Shown one piece after another: positions 1-11,503 of a stretch of 64,000 nucleotides of DNA; the first letter of the stretch is position 1; each line of letters opens with the position of its first letter. Both the position numbers and the translations under genes were made by a program. Where the stretch lies: assembly GCA_964058845.1 (NCBI GenBank), contig CAXKVR010000062.1:1-64000 (forward strand), read 5' to 3'. The notes under the pieces were generated by a model. It was given only the letters and a program-made list of their open reading frames with translations, was not told the DNA's origin and did no database searches. Source of the DNA: Carex sylvatica. Lineage: Eukaryota > Streptophyta > Magnoliopsida > Poales > Cyperaceae.

Positions 1-215
1 ATATTGCCTAGGTGGTAAAATTGCAAAATGACCTTTTCATTTTTTCAAAGGTTTTTATAACTCCAGAGTTTTTGGACTTTAATTTGTGTTGTGCTTGTGC
101 CTAGTAGTTTTTTGAGTTAAATTCCATGACTCTTTTATGGACTGTCTTTCCAATTCAATATTAACTATTCACAAAAAGAGAATTGCATATGACTTATTGA
201 ATCTCAATGTGATAG

Positions 216-550
216 GTCGAGAGAACAGTGCAAACAAGTTGCTTATGGCGCAGTTAAGAAATTGGACCACATATAATCCGCCACCAGCCCATTTCTTCCT
301 CATCTCCAGCGATAATGTTTTTTCGACCATCCTCCACCGCCTCAGGATGAATAACTACAATGTTCTTCTCTCCTGCAGTCATAATCAGGTCAAAGCCTCC
401 CTATATAGTGCATCCACTTTAATGTGGCCATGGATATCGCTTGCCAAGGGGGAGGATTTCACCCCTCTGCAATTCAATCATCCTCCTGATGGTATGGATG
501 GTTCATGGTATGGACATCATAAGGGAGTCCTTGTTGACCCCTTTGAGAAG
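216..550 (+). pseudogene. isolated exon of an NYN-domain ribonuclease-like gene
   Basis: The translation contains NPPPAHFFLISSDNVF, LHRLRMNNYNVLLSC and STLMWPWISLAKGE. This is the pattern of the second half of the plant NYN domain (MARF1/limkain-b1 type, PIN-like fold), where families usually read NPPPA..FLISGDRDF..LHRLR..NYN-LL. I place the exon from an acceptor (gatag, AG at 214-215) to a donor (aag|gtataa after 550). The start phase matches the homologous exon in the tandem array at 10.9-32.7 kb. The acidic centre GDRDF reads SDNVF here, so one metal-binding Asp is probably lost. I find no first NYN exon in the window upstream and no convincing next exon, so this is a fragment, or the last visible part of a gene that begins off the left edge. 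Confidence 0.6.
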
Positions 551-1874
551 GTATAATAAAAGTAGTATCCCTTCTATTGCTCTTTCACACTCAAATTACA
601 TCTTTATGCACTTAAAAGAAGGAACAAAAAGTAATTTACCAAGGTTCTATAAAAAAGTTGGTTACGTGCATAAAAAAGACTAGTATTGGTGCTCAGAATC
701 TAGGACTAATAAAGGAGACCATACAAGTATGTTTTTTTTTCCTTATAATTTGGGACCAAAGCATCTCCATCGGCTTGCAAATTGAATTTCATTCTTATAT
801 TGCCTCAAATTTCATTCTTCTTCTTTTTTTAATTTGTATGGTTGAATTGCTTAGTATGAGACTTGAGCATTTATTCCAAAACTATGGTTAGTATGGTAAT
901 TGTTTGGGCCCAACCGATGTATCCAAATGACAGACAAACCCCTACTCACAATCACAGGAACTGATGAAGAGATTTTCCGAGATGAATACTGGTACAGTCT
1001 CCAAGATGGAAGAGGACAACATACGCGTCGAATTCCATGCAGCGCTTTTAGACGAGCTCTGTCACAAGAAAATCTCCGAGGAGGCCTATGTGAAGTACAC
1101 CTGTTTCTTGAACGCCATGCCTTGTGCTGATTTGATTTCAGTGGGGAGGGCACTTAACCTATGGCCACTAGTCGAAAGAAGCTAATTTTTTCTATTTATT
1201 TTGCATGTAATATATGCAGCCTTGCAAAGTTTTTGTAAACTTTAATTATTATTTGAATAAATTATGATATATCTGGGAGTGTGAAGATTTATTTATTCAT
1301 TATACATTTACATGCTTTGACGAAATATGTGAAGATGTGGTAATCCTTATTTCCGTAGTTTTTTGTTCTAATAAAAGCTTGTAATATTCTGATTCTTTAG
1401 AAGATGCATAACATTGCCTATATTCTCCTAGCCTTAAAAAATGTTTCCTCTCTTTGTGCAGTTTTATGCCTTTATGTAGTTTTAATAATATGAAGCTTAC
1501 CTCAACAAAAAAAGAACTTTCAATGTAATGGCTACACCTGTTCCTATTTACTTGTGTTCCTCTTTACTTATGAAAATTTAATATCTGCATCAATTGGGTA
1601 AATTGAATTTTCTTTTCTAAATTTCTGAAGTAATTAGTATATGATGGCCATGTGCAACATTTTGCATGTTACTATTTTACTAGAAGGGCACAATACATAT
1701 TTCTGATGTTGTGGAGGTACTCATGATATTTTTATTTTTCAAGCTTCATGCATAAAATCGGTATTTTCTATTTTACTGTTCATGACTTGCGTACCTGGTG
1801 CCTGTTGTTGTATGGTACTGAAAAACCTTGTGTATTGTGCATAAAAAATAACATTATTGGAGTTAATTCTTCAG
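551..1874. other. AT-rich stretch with one unrecognised open frame
   Basis: Mostly AT-rich DNA without clear genes. At 964-1185 (+) there is an open frame of 73 residues with protein-like composition (EEDNIRVEFHAALLDELCHK, AMPCADLISVGRALNLWP). I do not recognise the family. It might be a further exon or a captured fragment, because both neighbours are single exons of decayed genes. No RNA gene or transposon end was seen. Confidence 0.3.
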
Positions 1875-2083
1875 GAACCTCTTAGACCACTGGTGCTGGG
1901 AGGGGATCACTCAATTTCATACCAAGTGGTTAGAGCTGTCTCAAAAAGCTCGGCGGGCCTGTGGACATACTTCACTTGGATGCACATCCTGACATTAATG
2001 ATGCATTTGAAGGAAATAAGTACTCACATGCCTCATCTTTTGCTCGTATAATGGAAGGAGGCTATGCAAGACGGCTCCTCCAG
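1875..2083 (+). pseudogene. single exon of plant arginase, frameshifted
   Basis: Two reading frames together give the arginase core: EPLRPLVLGGDHSISYQVVR, then in the next frame GGPVDILHLDAHPDINDAFE and SSFARIMEGGYARRLLQ. GGDHS and DAHPD are manganese-ligand motifs of the arginase/agmatinase fold, and the wording is that of plant mitochondrial arginases (arginine to ornithine plus urea). The exon lies between an acceptor (ttcttcag) and a donor (cag|gtgagt), so it is a genomic fragment, not a retrocopy. One base is missing near 1943-1946, where TCA-GAA-AAG is expected. The exon is 209 nt, and one added base would make 70 codons. No other arginase exon was found on either side, so this is a broken relic. 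Confidence 0.82.
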
Positions 2084-3521
2084 GTGAGTTTTGTTTAATA
2101 GTTTCTCATTTCTCAAGTTTGTGGATAGTGGAGTTTATTAGATAGGGTGGCGATAGATTAGGATGGGTCTGTCTAGTGCCAATAATATCAGGTTGTACTT
2201 CACCTACCGGCAGGTCAAGATGACCCAACCTACAGTTCCTCAAGGTGATTTTTGTTTAATTGTTTCTCTTTCGCTCAAGTTTTCAGAAATCAGTATTTAT
2301 AGAGTGGTGGCAAATGTATTTCCAGTATCACTCAACTCAAGCTGGTTTTAACGATTCGATTGACACCCACTTGTGCTCCTCCCACACCACTCTCTCTCCT
2401 TCGCCAGTTGTGCCTTTCTCCTTCTCCTCTCCAATATGGACTGTGACGAAATAAACAAGTTCAAAGTCAAGCATTTTACTAGACTGGAGGGTGAAGTTAG
2501 AAAATTTCTGTTTGATCTATGGTGCTGAGGAGAAATTAAAGGATTAAAAGAAAGAGACACTTCGTGTTCTTTTTATCCTTTTGAGTTCATTTCTCTTTTA
2601 AATAGAATGATATGAAAGTATACTGTATGGGATTAAAGTGAAAAATAGATGACAGAGTTCAGTTTTTTGTGAGAGAATATTAGGTTCTATTTTACATTGA
2701 GTTGTACAACTCATGGTTATTTGGTGTTAAATTGGCTATGATTGCATATTTGATAATGTTTGGCTTACTTGTAACAGGTATGTATTGAGTTTATGAAATT
2801 CTGGAAAGGGCACTGCTCCAAAATTCTTTCCAATTCATCCGTCACCCCTTCCCACACATACATTTCTTGCTTTTACAAAACCTAACTTTGCTATCCGATC
2901 CAATATTGTTCTCAATTTTCAAGTCATCTTAAACATCTTCGTACTAGTACCATCTGGTTTTCAAGTTATCTTAAACACCTTGGCTATATGGTTTCAAATT
3001 TTCAATATTGCTATCTCTTCCTTTAGAGACAATATTGTTCTAGACACCTTCGTATCAGTACCTTCTGGTATGGTACTGTTCCTGCTATGCCTTCATATCA
3101 GTACCAGTAGAGAATATCTTACACACATTTCTTACTTTTACAAAATTTAAAGGATGAATATAAAGAATATCCAAGTTGTGTAATTTCTTGTCAAATTACA
3201 TCATTAGTCATACAAAGAAAAATGAAAGTTTGAGTAGCGTAAATATGATGAATACAAACTTGAGCTGAAATACAAACTTCCAATAAATTAGTTATAAAAT
3301 GAAACCCATGATTTGTCGTCGCCATCTAAAAAAAAGGGTACTAAGTGGTACTGCAAAATCACAGTGCATTTTCCAAAAATTACTGATGTCGAGAGTATGC
3401 AAAATCATAGTTGGGATCTAAAAAAGGGTACTAAGTGGTACTGCAAAATCACAGTGCATTTCCAAAAATTGCTGATGTCAAGAGTATGCAAAATTGGTTT
3501 TTTTTTACAAATCATAATTAA
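2084..3521. other. AT-rich intergenic DNA, no gene seen
   Basis: No coding similarity was recognised. Only short, overlapping open frames in unrelated phases occur. The stretch includes the 90-bp tandem duplication annotated separately. Confidence 0.5.
3329..3507. repeat. 90-bp direct duplication
   Basis: The segment beginning aaaagggtactaagtggta recurs exactly 90 bp downstream (ggg at 3336 and 3426) with only a few differences. It is a local tandem duplication in non-coding DNA. Confidence 0.85.
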
Positions 3522-3950
3522 TTAAATTAATTTTAGCAAAGCAGCATGATTACTTCTTTTTTTTTTTACAAAAACCACAAGGACCGAATCTCCGACGATA
3601 TACACGGTCTTTGCATCACTCTTCCTTGGGAAATCATTCTTCTGCCGCGATGATGATGCGGTAAGTTCATCTAATTTTGCGTGCCCGATACGGGACACAG
3701 TATCAATGAGTTCCTGATAAGTGCTTATGTTAGCTATACTTAGCCATTCTCTCATCTTACTAGAGAGGTTTTGAATTATTAGCTCAATGGCCTCTTTTTC
3801 TAGCATTGAGTGGCTTTCTTTTACACTCATGTTACGCCATCTAGTGATGTATGACATAGCTGACTCACCAGGCTTATGTTTCATCCATGCTAGGTCTGCC
3901 AACCTGACTTGGTTGGTTGTAGTGGTAAACCTATCTATGAAAAGAGACAC
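3522..3950 (-). mobile_element. Ty3/gypsy-type gag fragment
   Basis: An open frame of 142 residues on the minus strand contains the retrotransposon gag core: LADLAWMKHKPGESAMSYIT, then RWRN, and IELIIQNLSSKMREWLSIAN. This matches the plant gag family that packages retrotransposon RNA (L..L.Q.PGES...Y..R.R pattern). The frame is short for a gag, lacks a zinc knuckle, and I found no protease, reverse transcriptase or integrase next to it, so it is a remnant. A plus-strand frame over the same bases is a shadow. Confidence 0.6.
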
Positions 3951-4140
3951 TATGTGGTCCCATGAGTGTACACTCCTAGGTTATAAGGAGCAGTATCAGT
4001 CAAAGGCTGGTCCAAATAAACTTCTAGAGAATTGCCGGCAGAGGAAGGCCAGGTTTCTTGCCGAATCTCCAAGCACTTCCCTTCCCCTATCCCTCTCTGC
4101 TTTCTTTCAAGCACGAATCATCATGTATCTCCCCAATTGA

Positions 4141-4890
4141 AGCCGAGAACACAAAAGAGGAAAAGTGGATAAACCCAATTGTGAGGAATTGAAGTAAAAG
4201 GGTTCAACAGGGCCTCTCTTATGCACAAGGCAATGCTACTGGAGACCTCAATTTGTTAAAATGCGGATTGAATCAAGTCTGGACATGAATAGGGAAAAAC
4301 TGGCTTGGGTTCAATGCAATACAGCCTCTGGATGATGACAAAATAGAGGAATCACCTCCCAGGGTGCAGGAGCATGCGAATTAAAACATGCTACATTTGG
4401 CCATGCAATCAAAGGGGTCTGATGCAATGTATAGTATCCAAGGTCAATCCAAGGGCTCAAATCAATCCAACTCATGAAGGATGATGTGTTTAAGCATAAT
4501 TGGATGATTCTCTAATACGGATATACATGGAATGATATGAATCAAGCATAACCAGTGATCAAACATCTGATGGTCAAGATGAAACCACCTCAGCTGATGC
4601 AAGACATGAAACCCTAAATATTGCCTATAAAAGAGCACCCATAGCCAATGCAAAAAACAAGACACAGATACCATATAGCTCTGTTAGGCTAGATACAATT
4701 GTAAAAGCCCTGAAATACAATAGATTAGCTTAATAGAAGCTAGTTTCTCCCCTTCTCTTCTGTAGCAACCTAACTAATAGGTGATTAAGAGGCTCAGATA
4801 CAATGTAAGACCCTTGTGGGTTAAAGTTATGTAAGCTTACTTGGTAAATAAAACTTTTCTTTTGAATTTTGTGGTTTTCCTTTGCATTTT
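4141..4890 (+). mobile_element. possible LTR fragment with TATA box and polyadenylation signal
   Basis: In plus orientation the stretch has a TATAAAAG box at 4626-4633 and an AATAAA signal at 4847-4852, with a T-rich tail after it. That is the U3-R-U5 order of a retrotransposon LTR. No matching second LTR, primer-binding site or target duplication was identified. Its orientation is opposite to the gag fragment next to it, so the two may come from different elements. Confidence 0.35.
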
Positions 4891-4999
4891 CTTCTTCTTT
4901 TCTGTTTCTTCTGTAATATTTTCTCCTAAAATCATCAAAACCTGCATAAAAATGTATAAAAACATTTAAAATACAAAGCTTCACTGTTTTGATACAACT

Positions 5000-6840
5000 T
5001 TTTCATAAAAATTACATTTTAGTATATTTTTCTTATTTTTCTGCCCTTTTTCTTTTCTTTTCTGCCTTTCCTTAATCATTTTATAAATTAATTATAAGCA
5101 AAAATGAGTGTAGTTAGCCAGCTGGCATCCTTGCTCATTTAAACCTATGATTTCTTTACAAAAATGATTAAAAATGGAAAATAAAGTGATTTAATTAAAA
5201 GATAAACACACAAAGGCTGTTTAAAGTGAGCCAGCTGGCATCCTTTGCAGTTCTCAACCCTAAGTCCACTTGAGAGAGCCTAATTGCAGCTAAATCCATA
5301 GAAATGATGAGATTATGCCCTTTCAAATGGTTAATTTCATTATTTTGAAGGGTTTAAGTGCAAATAGTGAAAAGCTAAGGGCTTGGATGTAAATATGCAG
5401 CTGTTATGCTGTCAAAATAATGTTTACATCCTTTCCCCATGAAGCTTTGATGATATAGCTCATTAAAATCAAGTGGATATGCTCAAAAATGTGATTTTCT
5501 GAAATTCAGGGACTTCCCTGCATATTTCCAAAGTCTGACATACTTTAAAATATATTTAAAAAGATTTGATGACCATTGAAACCTTTGATTTTCTTTTTTT
5601 CTTGATACTGGTACAAATACAATAGTATAATACCCTTAAAAATATGTTATGAACCAAACCAGACCTATAAATATGCATATAACACCTACTTATACTCTTT
5701 TGGAGTGATATTCAGTGCTCCCATGAATAATATATGTTACTGGTACACCATAAGGCACTGAAATGCACCCTTTTGACCTATACTGATAGATTTGTCAATA
5801 CTGATTAATTGAAGGACTAAACTGCAAAACCAACTTCACAGACAGATAGAACGCAGAAAAGAACATGAAATAGACCTAAAATTTGCATCATTTGGACATT
5901 CCTACAAGAAGATATGGATCTCCAAAGTTCAACTTTCAAAAATATAAAAATTCTGATTTTATTCTGCAAAATTACCAGTATTGCCCCTGGTACTATACAG
6001 GCCTTTTAGCTGAGAAATAGTGTTCAGGTAATCATTAAATTTTGAGTAAAATTCCTTAACACATATATCTTTGATCCTATGAAATTAAAATTACATTCCA
6101 TATATTAAATTCATGAGAAAAAGGATCTAATGTTCTGAAAATATGAGTTCATGCACTCTTCAGTTGGCTAGAGTTAAATCCAGAGTAATCTGATGGTTCT
6201 GGGACATTCTGAATGCTTATAAATGATCTGAATAACCCCTTTGAATGATTTAATTAGTCATAAACCTCTCTAATTGACCATTGGTACCAAACCGGTATTG
6301 AAACCGAAAGAGAAGAACTTGAATCATGAGTAAATCCTCTTTAAAGGTGTAATTGATACTCTTGCATACCTTTACACCTTTAAACAATATCAAATCACCA
6401 AGTTATTGAAGAAAAATCGGAATAAAATCAAACAAAATCGATCCAAACCTCAATCGGTACTGACAGGTATTGTTCATGTCGATATCGCCACCCCTGATAG
6501 CCGCCGGTGGCCGATAATGGTCTAAATGGACTCCTATAATCTCCACGATCATGAATCTTCTTGGCCGGTGACGCCGTGGTCGGAATCGGTCGGACTCATT
6601 TTGTCAGATGCCAACCCTAACCCGACAATGGTGTAGCACAGTTTTTAAAGCAGATGCACTAATCTTGAAGCAATGGGGATAAATCTGAAGGCTCATATTC
6701 AAAATTAAGAATCAACGGCTCTCTGACAGAATGGGACCCCTTTGTCAGTGATCCAAACAAATTTAAAATGATATGACACGAATCCTAAAGTTTAATTGAT
6801 GAAATCCTAGCCTCTGTACATTAATTGATAATATAGTACA
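5000..6840. repeat. decayed dispersed repeat, left copy of a direct pair
   Basis: Part of this stretch recurs in the same orientation at about 9,290-10,300. The clearest block is 6,530-6,800 against 10,020-10,280 (shared phrases such as tttgtcaga, aaccctaa, cttgaagcaa, tctgacaga and gacacgaatc/ggcacgaatc). Similarity is patchy upstream. The pair could be old LTRs of one element or two copies of a repeat family. No coding frame was seen. Confidence 0.5.
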
Positions 6841-7479
6841 CTTTTTGAAGGCCCAGAAGCCCAAATCTTGAAGCCCGGTTGGATTAAATCCCCCTGTACA
6901 TATCTTGAAACCCAGTGCAAATCTCAAAGGTTTATGTAGAGATCTTGACATCTTAGCACAGATCTTAAAGCCTAGGTGCCATGAATTCAAAGCTCAGCAC
7001 ACTTATCAAAGGCCCAGTACACTTGTTAATGATCTGAGCCCAAATCTCAAAGCCTATCAGGCTTGCACCAATCTTAAAGCCTACTAAATTAAATCCAAAG
7101 GCCCAGCACACATCTTAAAGCCTTGAAAACCCAAATCTTGAAGCCCAGCACTAATCGTAAAACCTAGATATGACCAAAAAGATGCCTTTTGCATATAAAC
7201 TCCTCTGATTAAAGAAAATATGTAGAGAGACCCCTGGAAATTTACATAAAGGCCCCTGGCAGCATAAAATCTTTATAAACATGTCCTTGAAAGCCCAATT
7301 TTCATTCCAGACCCTATAAAGAGTCTAAATTATAACCTCAGGTCCCTGGAAATTACAAATAGGGGCCTAGGGATATAAAAAACTTTGCAAACAAGTCCTT
7401 TTTAGTCCTTTTTGGCCATAATTTTTTGTTTCAAGTCCAAATCGACTCAAACCAGTTAAAAATGAACCCAAATTTAATC
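6841..7479. repeat. degenerate short-period repeat (cttgaagccca phrases)
   Basis: Variants of aatcttgaagcccag / aatctcaaagcc recur at irregular short spacing through 6,850-7,160, giving a decayed tandem look. No gene was seen. Confidence 0.45.
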
Positions 7480-7559
7480 CTCTACAATTCTAAGTAATAA
7501 TTGAACATATTTAAGTTTCATCCATAACCTGAAATGACCAAAATACCCCTCTCTCGACA

Positions 7560-9170
7560 TATTTTTATGAAAAGTGATATTTGAATGTATATTTCTCAAG
7601 TTTAAATCATATAAATGATGCTTCCTTGCATATTCTCGTGTACTGAAAGTATTAAAAAACACATGCACGTGTACATAGGACAAAGATAAAATGTCCAGAT
7701 CATGTCCAAATCAATTGAGAACCTACCAAAATGACCAAATAAACCTTGCATGAGCCCCCTTTCAAAGCCCCATTACTCAATTCACAACTAATAGGTACAA
7801 ATTCTGGAATGAACAAGGTATTCAGCTTGACCAGAAAGGTCTCTCTGATGTAATTAACGGCGGGGGCTTGCGCCCGTCAGGAGTTAAACGTCCCCACAAT
7901 CGAAAACAATAAAACTCTGACGAACCGATCATGAACATAAGTACACCGCAAGGGTGAACCAGGAGGAAAGCAGAGAGAGAGAAAAAAGAAATCTGATACG
8001 TCACATCAGCCCGCACTGTCAGCTAACCTGACGAACCACAAATATATAAAACATGAAACTCTCAGTGTGCGAACTTTTCTACCGCCTACAGGAAGGCAAG
8101 GAAAAGGTCTTGCCATCTGTGTCTTTTGGAGGAAGGTAGTAGTATACCTCATCTTTCACTTCAGTTTCCTCCTCGGTTATAGACCCAAGGGACTCTTGTT
8201 CAGCCATGGGAGCGGGTGTGGAAAACTTCAGCACTTCCGAGGTTGGGATTGCGAAAGCCCTGAAAAACATCATCCCTTCATTGGCTAGAAGGTTGTTCAG
8301 TTGGTTGGTTGCTGCAGCAAGGTAGTTCATCATCATTGACATCCTGCAAACAAACAAGACTTAAAATTTCATTAGTCAATTTTACATATGTGTATAAATT
8401 ACAAGAACCTGATTGGTATACATGAGTTTAGCCCGATTACTCAATTCATAGGCAGCGATAACGAACATAAAAGGACAAGGCTTTACCCAAGCAGTCCAAT
8501 GACTTGGTGCTTTGGAAATTTGAAAAGTCATTGGTTACTTAGATATAGTTCCTTTTGTGTTCGTATCGGATCCCGAACATGTGAGGAGAAGTTTGTCCCA
8601 CCGGGCATGCCAAAACCTGTAGGTGGCAGAAAGTCGCACGGGTCAGGTTAGCTAACGATGCGGATTATATTTAAATGGAAATGCTCCCGCATTGGTTCAG
8701 TGCTCTAATGGTCTCTACGACACCGAACTCGGGACCATTTATTGTTTGACATCTCCCTGCTTTCCTCCTGGTTCACCCTTGTAACGGACCTACGTTCATG
8801 ATCAGTCTATCGGTGTTTTATTATTTCAATTATGGGGACGTTTAACTCCCAACGGGTCCAAGCCCCGCCGTTAATTACATCAAAAAGACCTTTCAAATCA
8901 AGCTGAATACCTCGTTCATTCCGGGATTTGTGCCTATTGGTTGTGAACTGAGTAATGGGGCTTTAAATAGGGCTCATGTAAGGCTCATTTGGTCATTTGG
9001 TAGGTTCTCGATTGACTTAGACATGGTTTAGACATTTTATCTTGGTCCTATGTGCATATGCATATGCATATTTTTAAGACATGCGAATATGCATAGAAGC
9101 ATCGTTTGTATGATTTAAACTTAAGAAGACATGTTCAAATATCATTTTTTATATTTTTATTTATGAGTTC
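7560..9170. repeat. large inverted repeat, about 0.5-kb arms
   Basis: The left arm (about 7,560-8,045) reappears in reverse complement at about 8,640-9,170. Shared marks include cctcctggttcaccctt, ggggacgtttaactcc, gccgttaattacatca, ctcatttggtcatttggtag-type blocks and the catatg-rich end. The arms are diverged, with about 600 bp between them. The middle contains an unrecognised open frame (8,079-8,357, minus). This could be an old foldback transposon or two copies of one repeat in opposite orientation. Confidence 0.6.
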
Positions 9171-9289
9171 AAGGTATTAAAATACCTAAATAAAGGTTTC
9201 TTATAGCAATCCATGCTATATTAAAGAATAAAAATAAAAATAATAATGAGATGAGGCAATAACAGCTTTATAGCTGATTTTAGAAGCCA

Positions 9290-10300
9290 ATGAATTTATA
9301 AATATACATGTGTTTATCTTGATCCCCTTCTTTTTCCTTTTCTGTTATTGAGAAAAATATCAAAAAATATGATAATATATAAAAGGATTAATAGTGACAA
9401 GTTCTATATAAGAAAGTATATTAAGAAATAATCATGAGATTAGATGTTGCATTACATCCTCTCATTGATTATCTTATTATATAAAGCTTGATATGGAACT
9501 AAATTAAAATGTTGAAATCATGGACTTATTTAGGAATTGATGTTGCTTTCATCTTCCTACATATTTTGTTCTTTTAAAATGCCTCTCTTCAATAATAGTG
9601 AAATTTCAAGGACTTATTTGCATAAATATTTGACAGAGAGCAAGTGAAATAGAGCCATGATCATGCTCTAGGATTGGATGCTCAGTGATAGTCACTAAAT
9701 AAGTAATTTGTGCAAATTGAAGGACTTGCATGCATATATCATGTTACTGGTACAAAGGAGATCATGATCCATTACCAGACCTTGACCAAAAATTGATTAT
9801 ATATATGTGCATATAGTCACCAGGATGATAGCAAGCTTGCACCAGCCTTGTACCTAAATTATAGCTATTGAGTGCTATACTAGTACCATATATGCACCAA
9901 ATGACATGGTCTGACAGATCAGTCAGTGCAGACTGATCTGTCACTCAAACCAAAAATTCAAATTAACAGGTAGATAACAGACTTAAAAACAATCAGCCGA
10001 TGATAGCATCAATGGAATCCTGACAATTTCACGATCACAGACATACCCTTGGTTAGCGTCGCCGTGGCCAGACTCAGTTTGTCAGACACGAACCCTAATC
10101 CAATAACGGTTTAACATGGGTTCTAAAGCATGTGCATAGATCTTGAAGCAAATGGGATGGATCCAAAGGCCTATATTCAAAAATATGAACCAACGGTCCT
10201 CTGACAGAGAGGGACCCACTTGTCAGTTATTCAAATGATTAAAGATGATCTGGCACGAATCTTAAAGCTCATTTAAACCAAATCCAAGCTTCTACACAGA
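9290..10300. repeat. decayed dispersed repeat, right copy of a direct pair
   Basis: Partner of the repeat at 5,000-6,840. The block 10,020-10,280 is the best-preserved part. It stops where the A-rich tract begins. Confidence 0.5.
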
Positions 10301-10302
10301 AT

Positions 10303-10578
10303 TTAAAAAAATAAAAAATTTAAAAAAATAAAAAATTTAAAAAACAGAATTTAAAAAACAGAAATTAAAAAACAGAATTTTAAAAAAAAAATTAAAAAAA
10401 TAGAAATTAAAAAACAGAATTTGAAAAACAGAAATTAAAAAATAAAATTAAAAAAATAAAATTTAAAAAACAAAATAAAAAAATAAAATTTAAAAAACAG
10501 AAATTAAAACAGAAATTAAAAAATCAGAAATTAAAAAACAGAATAAAAAAAGAAGGGGAAATTTAAAAATTTTGAAAT
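10303..10578. repeat. A-rich low-complexity tract
   Basis: Repeats of aaatttaaaaaacag-like units with almost no C or G make a degenerate simple repeat of about 270 bp. It directly adjoins a CGGGTA-rich transposon fragment and may be part of it. The minus-strand open frames across this tract are compositional artefacts. Confidence 0.8.
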
Positions 10579-10579
10579 T

Positions 10580-10865
10580 GAAAAAAAACAGGTACGGGTA
10601 CACGGGTATACGGAAACGGGTATATGGGCACGGGTACACAGGTATACGGGCAGGGGCACGCGTACTCGGGTATACGGGCAGGGGCACGGGCACGGATGCG
10701 GATACATGGGTTCACGGGAACGGGCACTAGGGTATACGGGTACAGGTAATCCGGTTGGGGTATGGTTGGGTTTTATTCCAAAAGGGCGTACCCTACCTGT
10801 TTTATTCCCGTACCCATGTACCCGACCTATACCCAGGCTCGGGCACGGGCGGGTCAAGTACGGGC
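10580..10865. mobile_element. CGGGTA-rich hAT-like element, truncated at the array edge
   Basis: Dense variants of cgggtacacgggtatacgg fill the left half and the reverse phrase (cccgtacccatgtacccgac) the right half, as in the elements at 30,676-30,988 and 41,749-42,296. Compared with those copies, the right terminus (gcgg...tttgcaacccacta) is missing. The sequence changes at gggcgg to the exon-1 end of array unit 1. No target duplication can be recognised. Confidence 0.6.
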
Positions 10866-10945
10866 GGAACAACATCTACCTTAAAAACGTTGGCATAGGC
10901 TCTGATGAATCTAGGGTATTCAATTCCTAAAGCTTCCGAAGAAGT
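10864..10945 (-). pseudogene. remnant of NYN exon 1 in array unit 1
   Basis: The minus strand keeps only the end of the exon-1 reading (EALGIEYPRFIRAYAN..FKVD) and then runs into the CGGGTA-rich element. About 165 bp found in all other units, covering the ATG and the first 45 codons, is deleted: the sequence jumps from the exon (gcttccgaagaa) to the 5' UTR (gttctctctgtgaag). No exon 2 follows, so this copy is dead. Confidence 0.75.
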
Positions 10946-11503
10946 TCTCTCTGTGAAGAAGAAGAAGAACAACAACAACAAGAAGAGAGGAGGCGGGAGG
11001 AGGGAGAGAGAGAAAATAGAGGAGGCGGGAGGAGGGAAAGAGAGAGAGAATGAAGCTCTGCTGGCCTAGTTTAACAGAAAATTGGGTTTATCTTAATCGG
11101 CCCATTCAGCCCGGTCGCCTAATATGGGTTGTCCACTAAATAAATAATTTATCAAAGAAACAAATAGTAGTCCATAATTGTGTGACGAAGATTTTGTAGA
11201 CCATTTGTAGACAAAAGGACTGACAGCAAAAAAACCAATTGTCTTTAAATTCATTGGATATCGAATTTTTAATAGTTAAAATATTTTCGTTCACATGGAG
11301 AGACAACTGTGCGTTTGCCTTCCACGGGCAAACACGACCACCGCATCAACTTAAACTTAAAGAGAATGTTTTAATGTAATAAAAATAATATAAAATGTTT
11401 ATCCTGTTTTAAACCGGTTTTTTTAAAACCGAGTTATATTTTTAATGAAAACAAAACTGGTCCATTAAATCGTGTGGTTCAATAGTAACTAGAAACACAT
11501 TCA

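Noticed and set aside
8079..8357. 92-residue minus-strand frame between the inverted arms as a transposase piece
   Set aside because: No catalytic motif or known transposon domain is visible.
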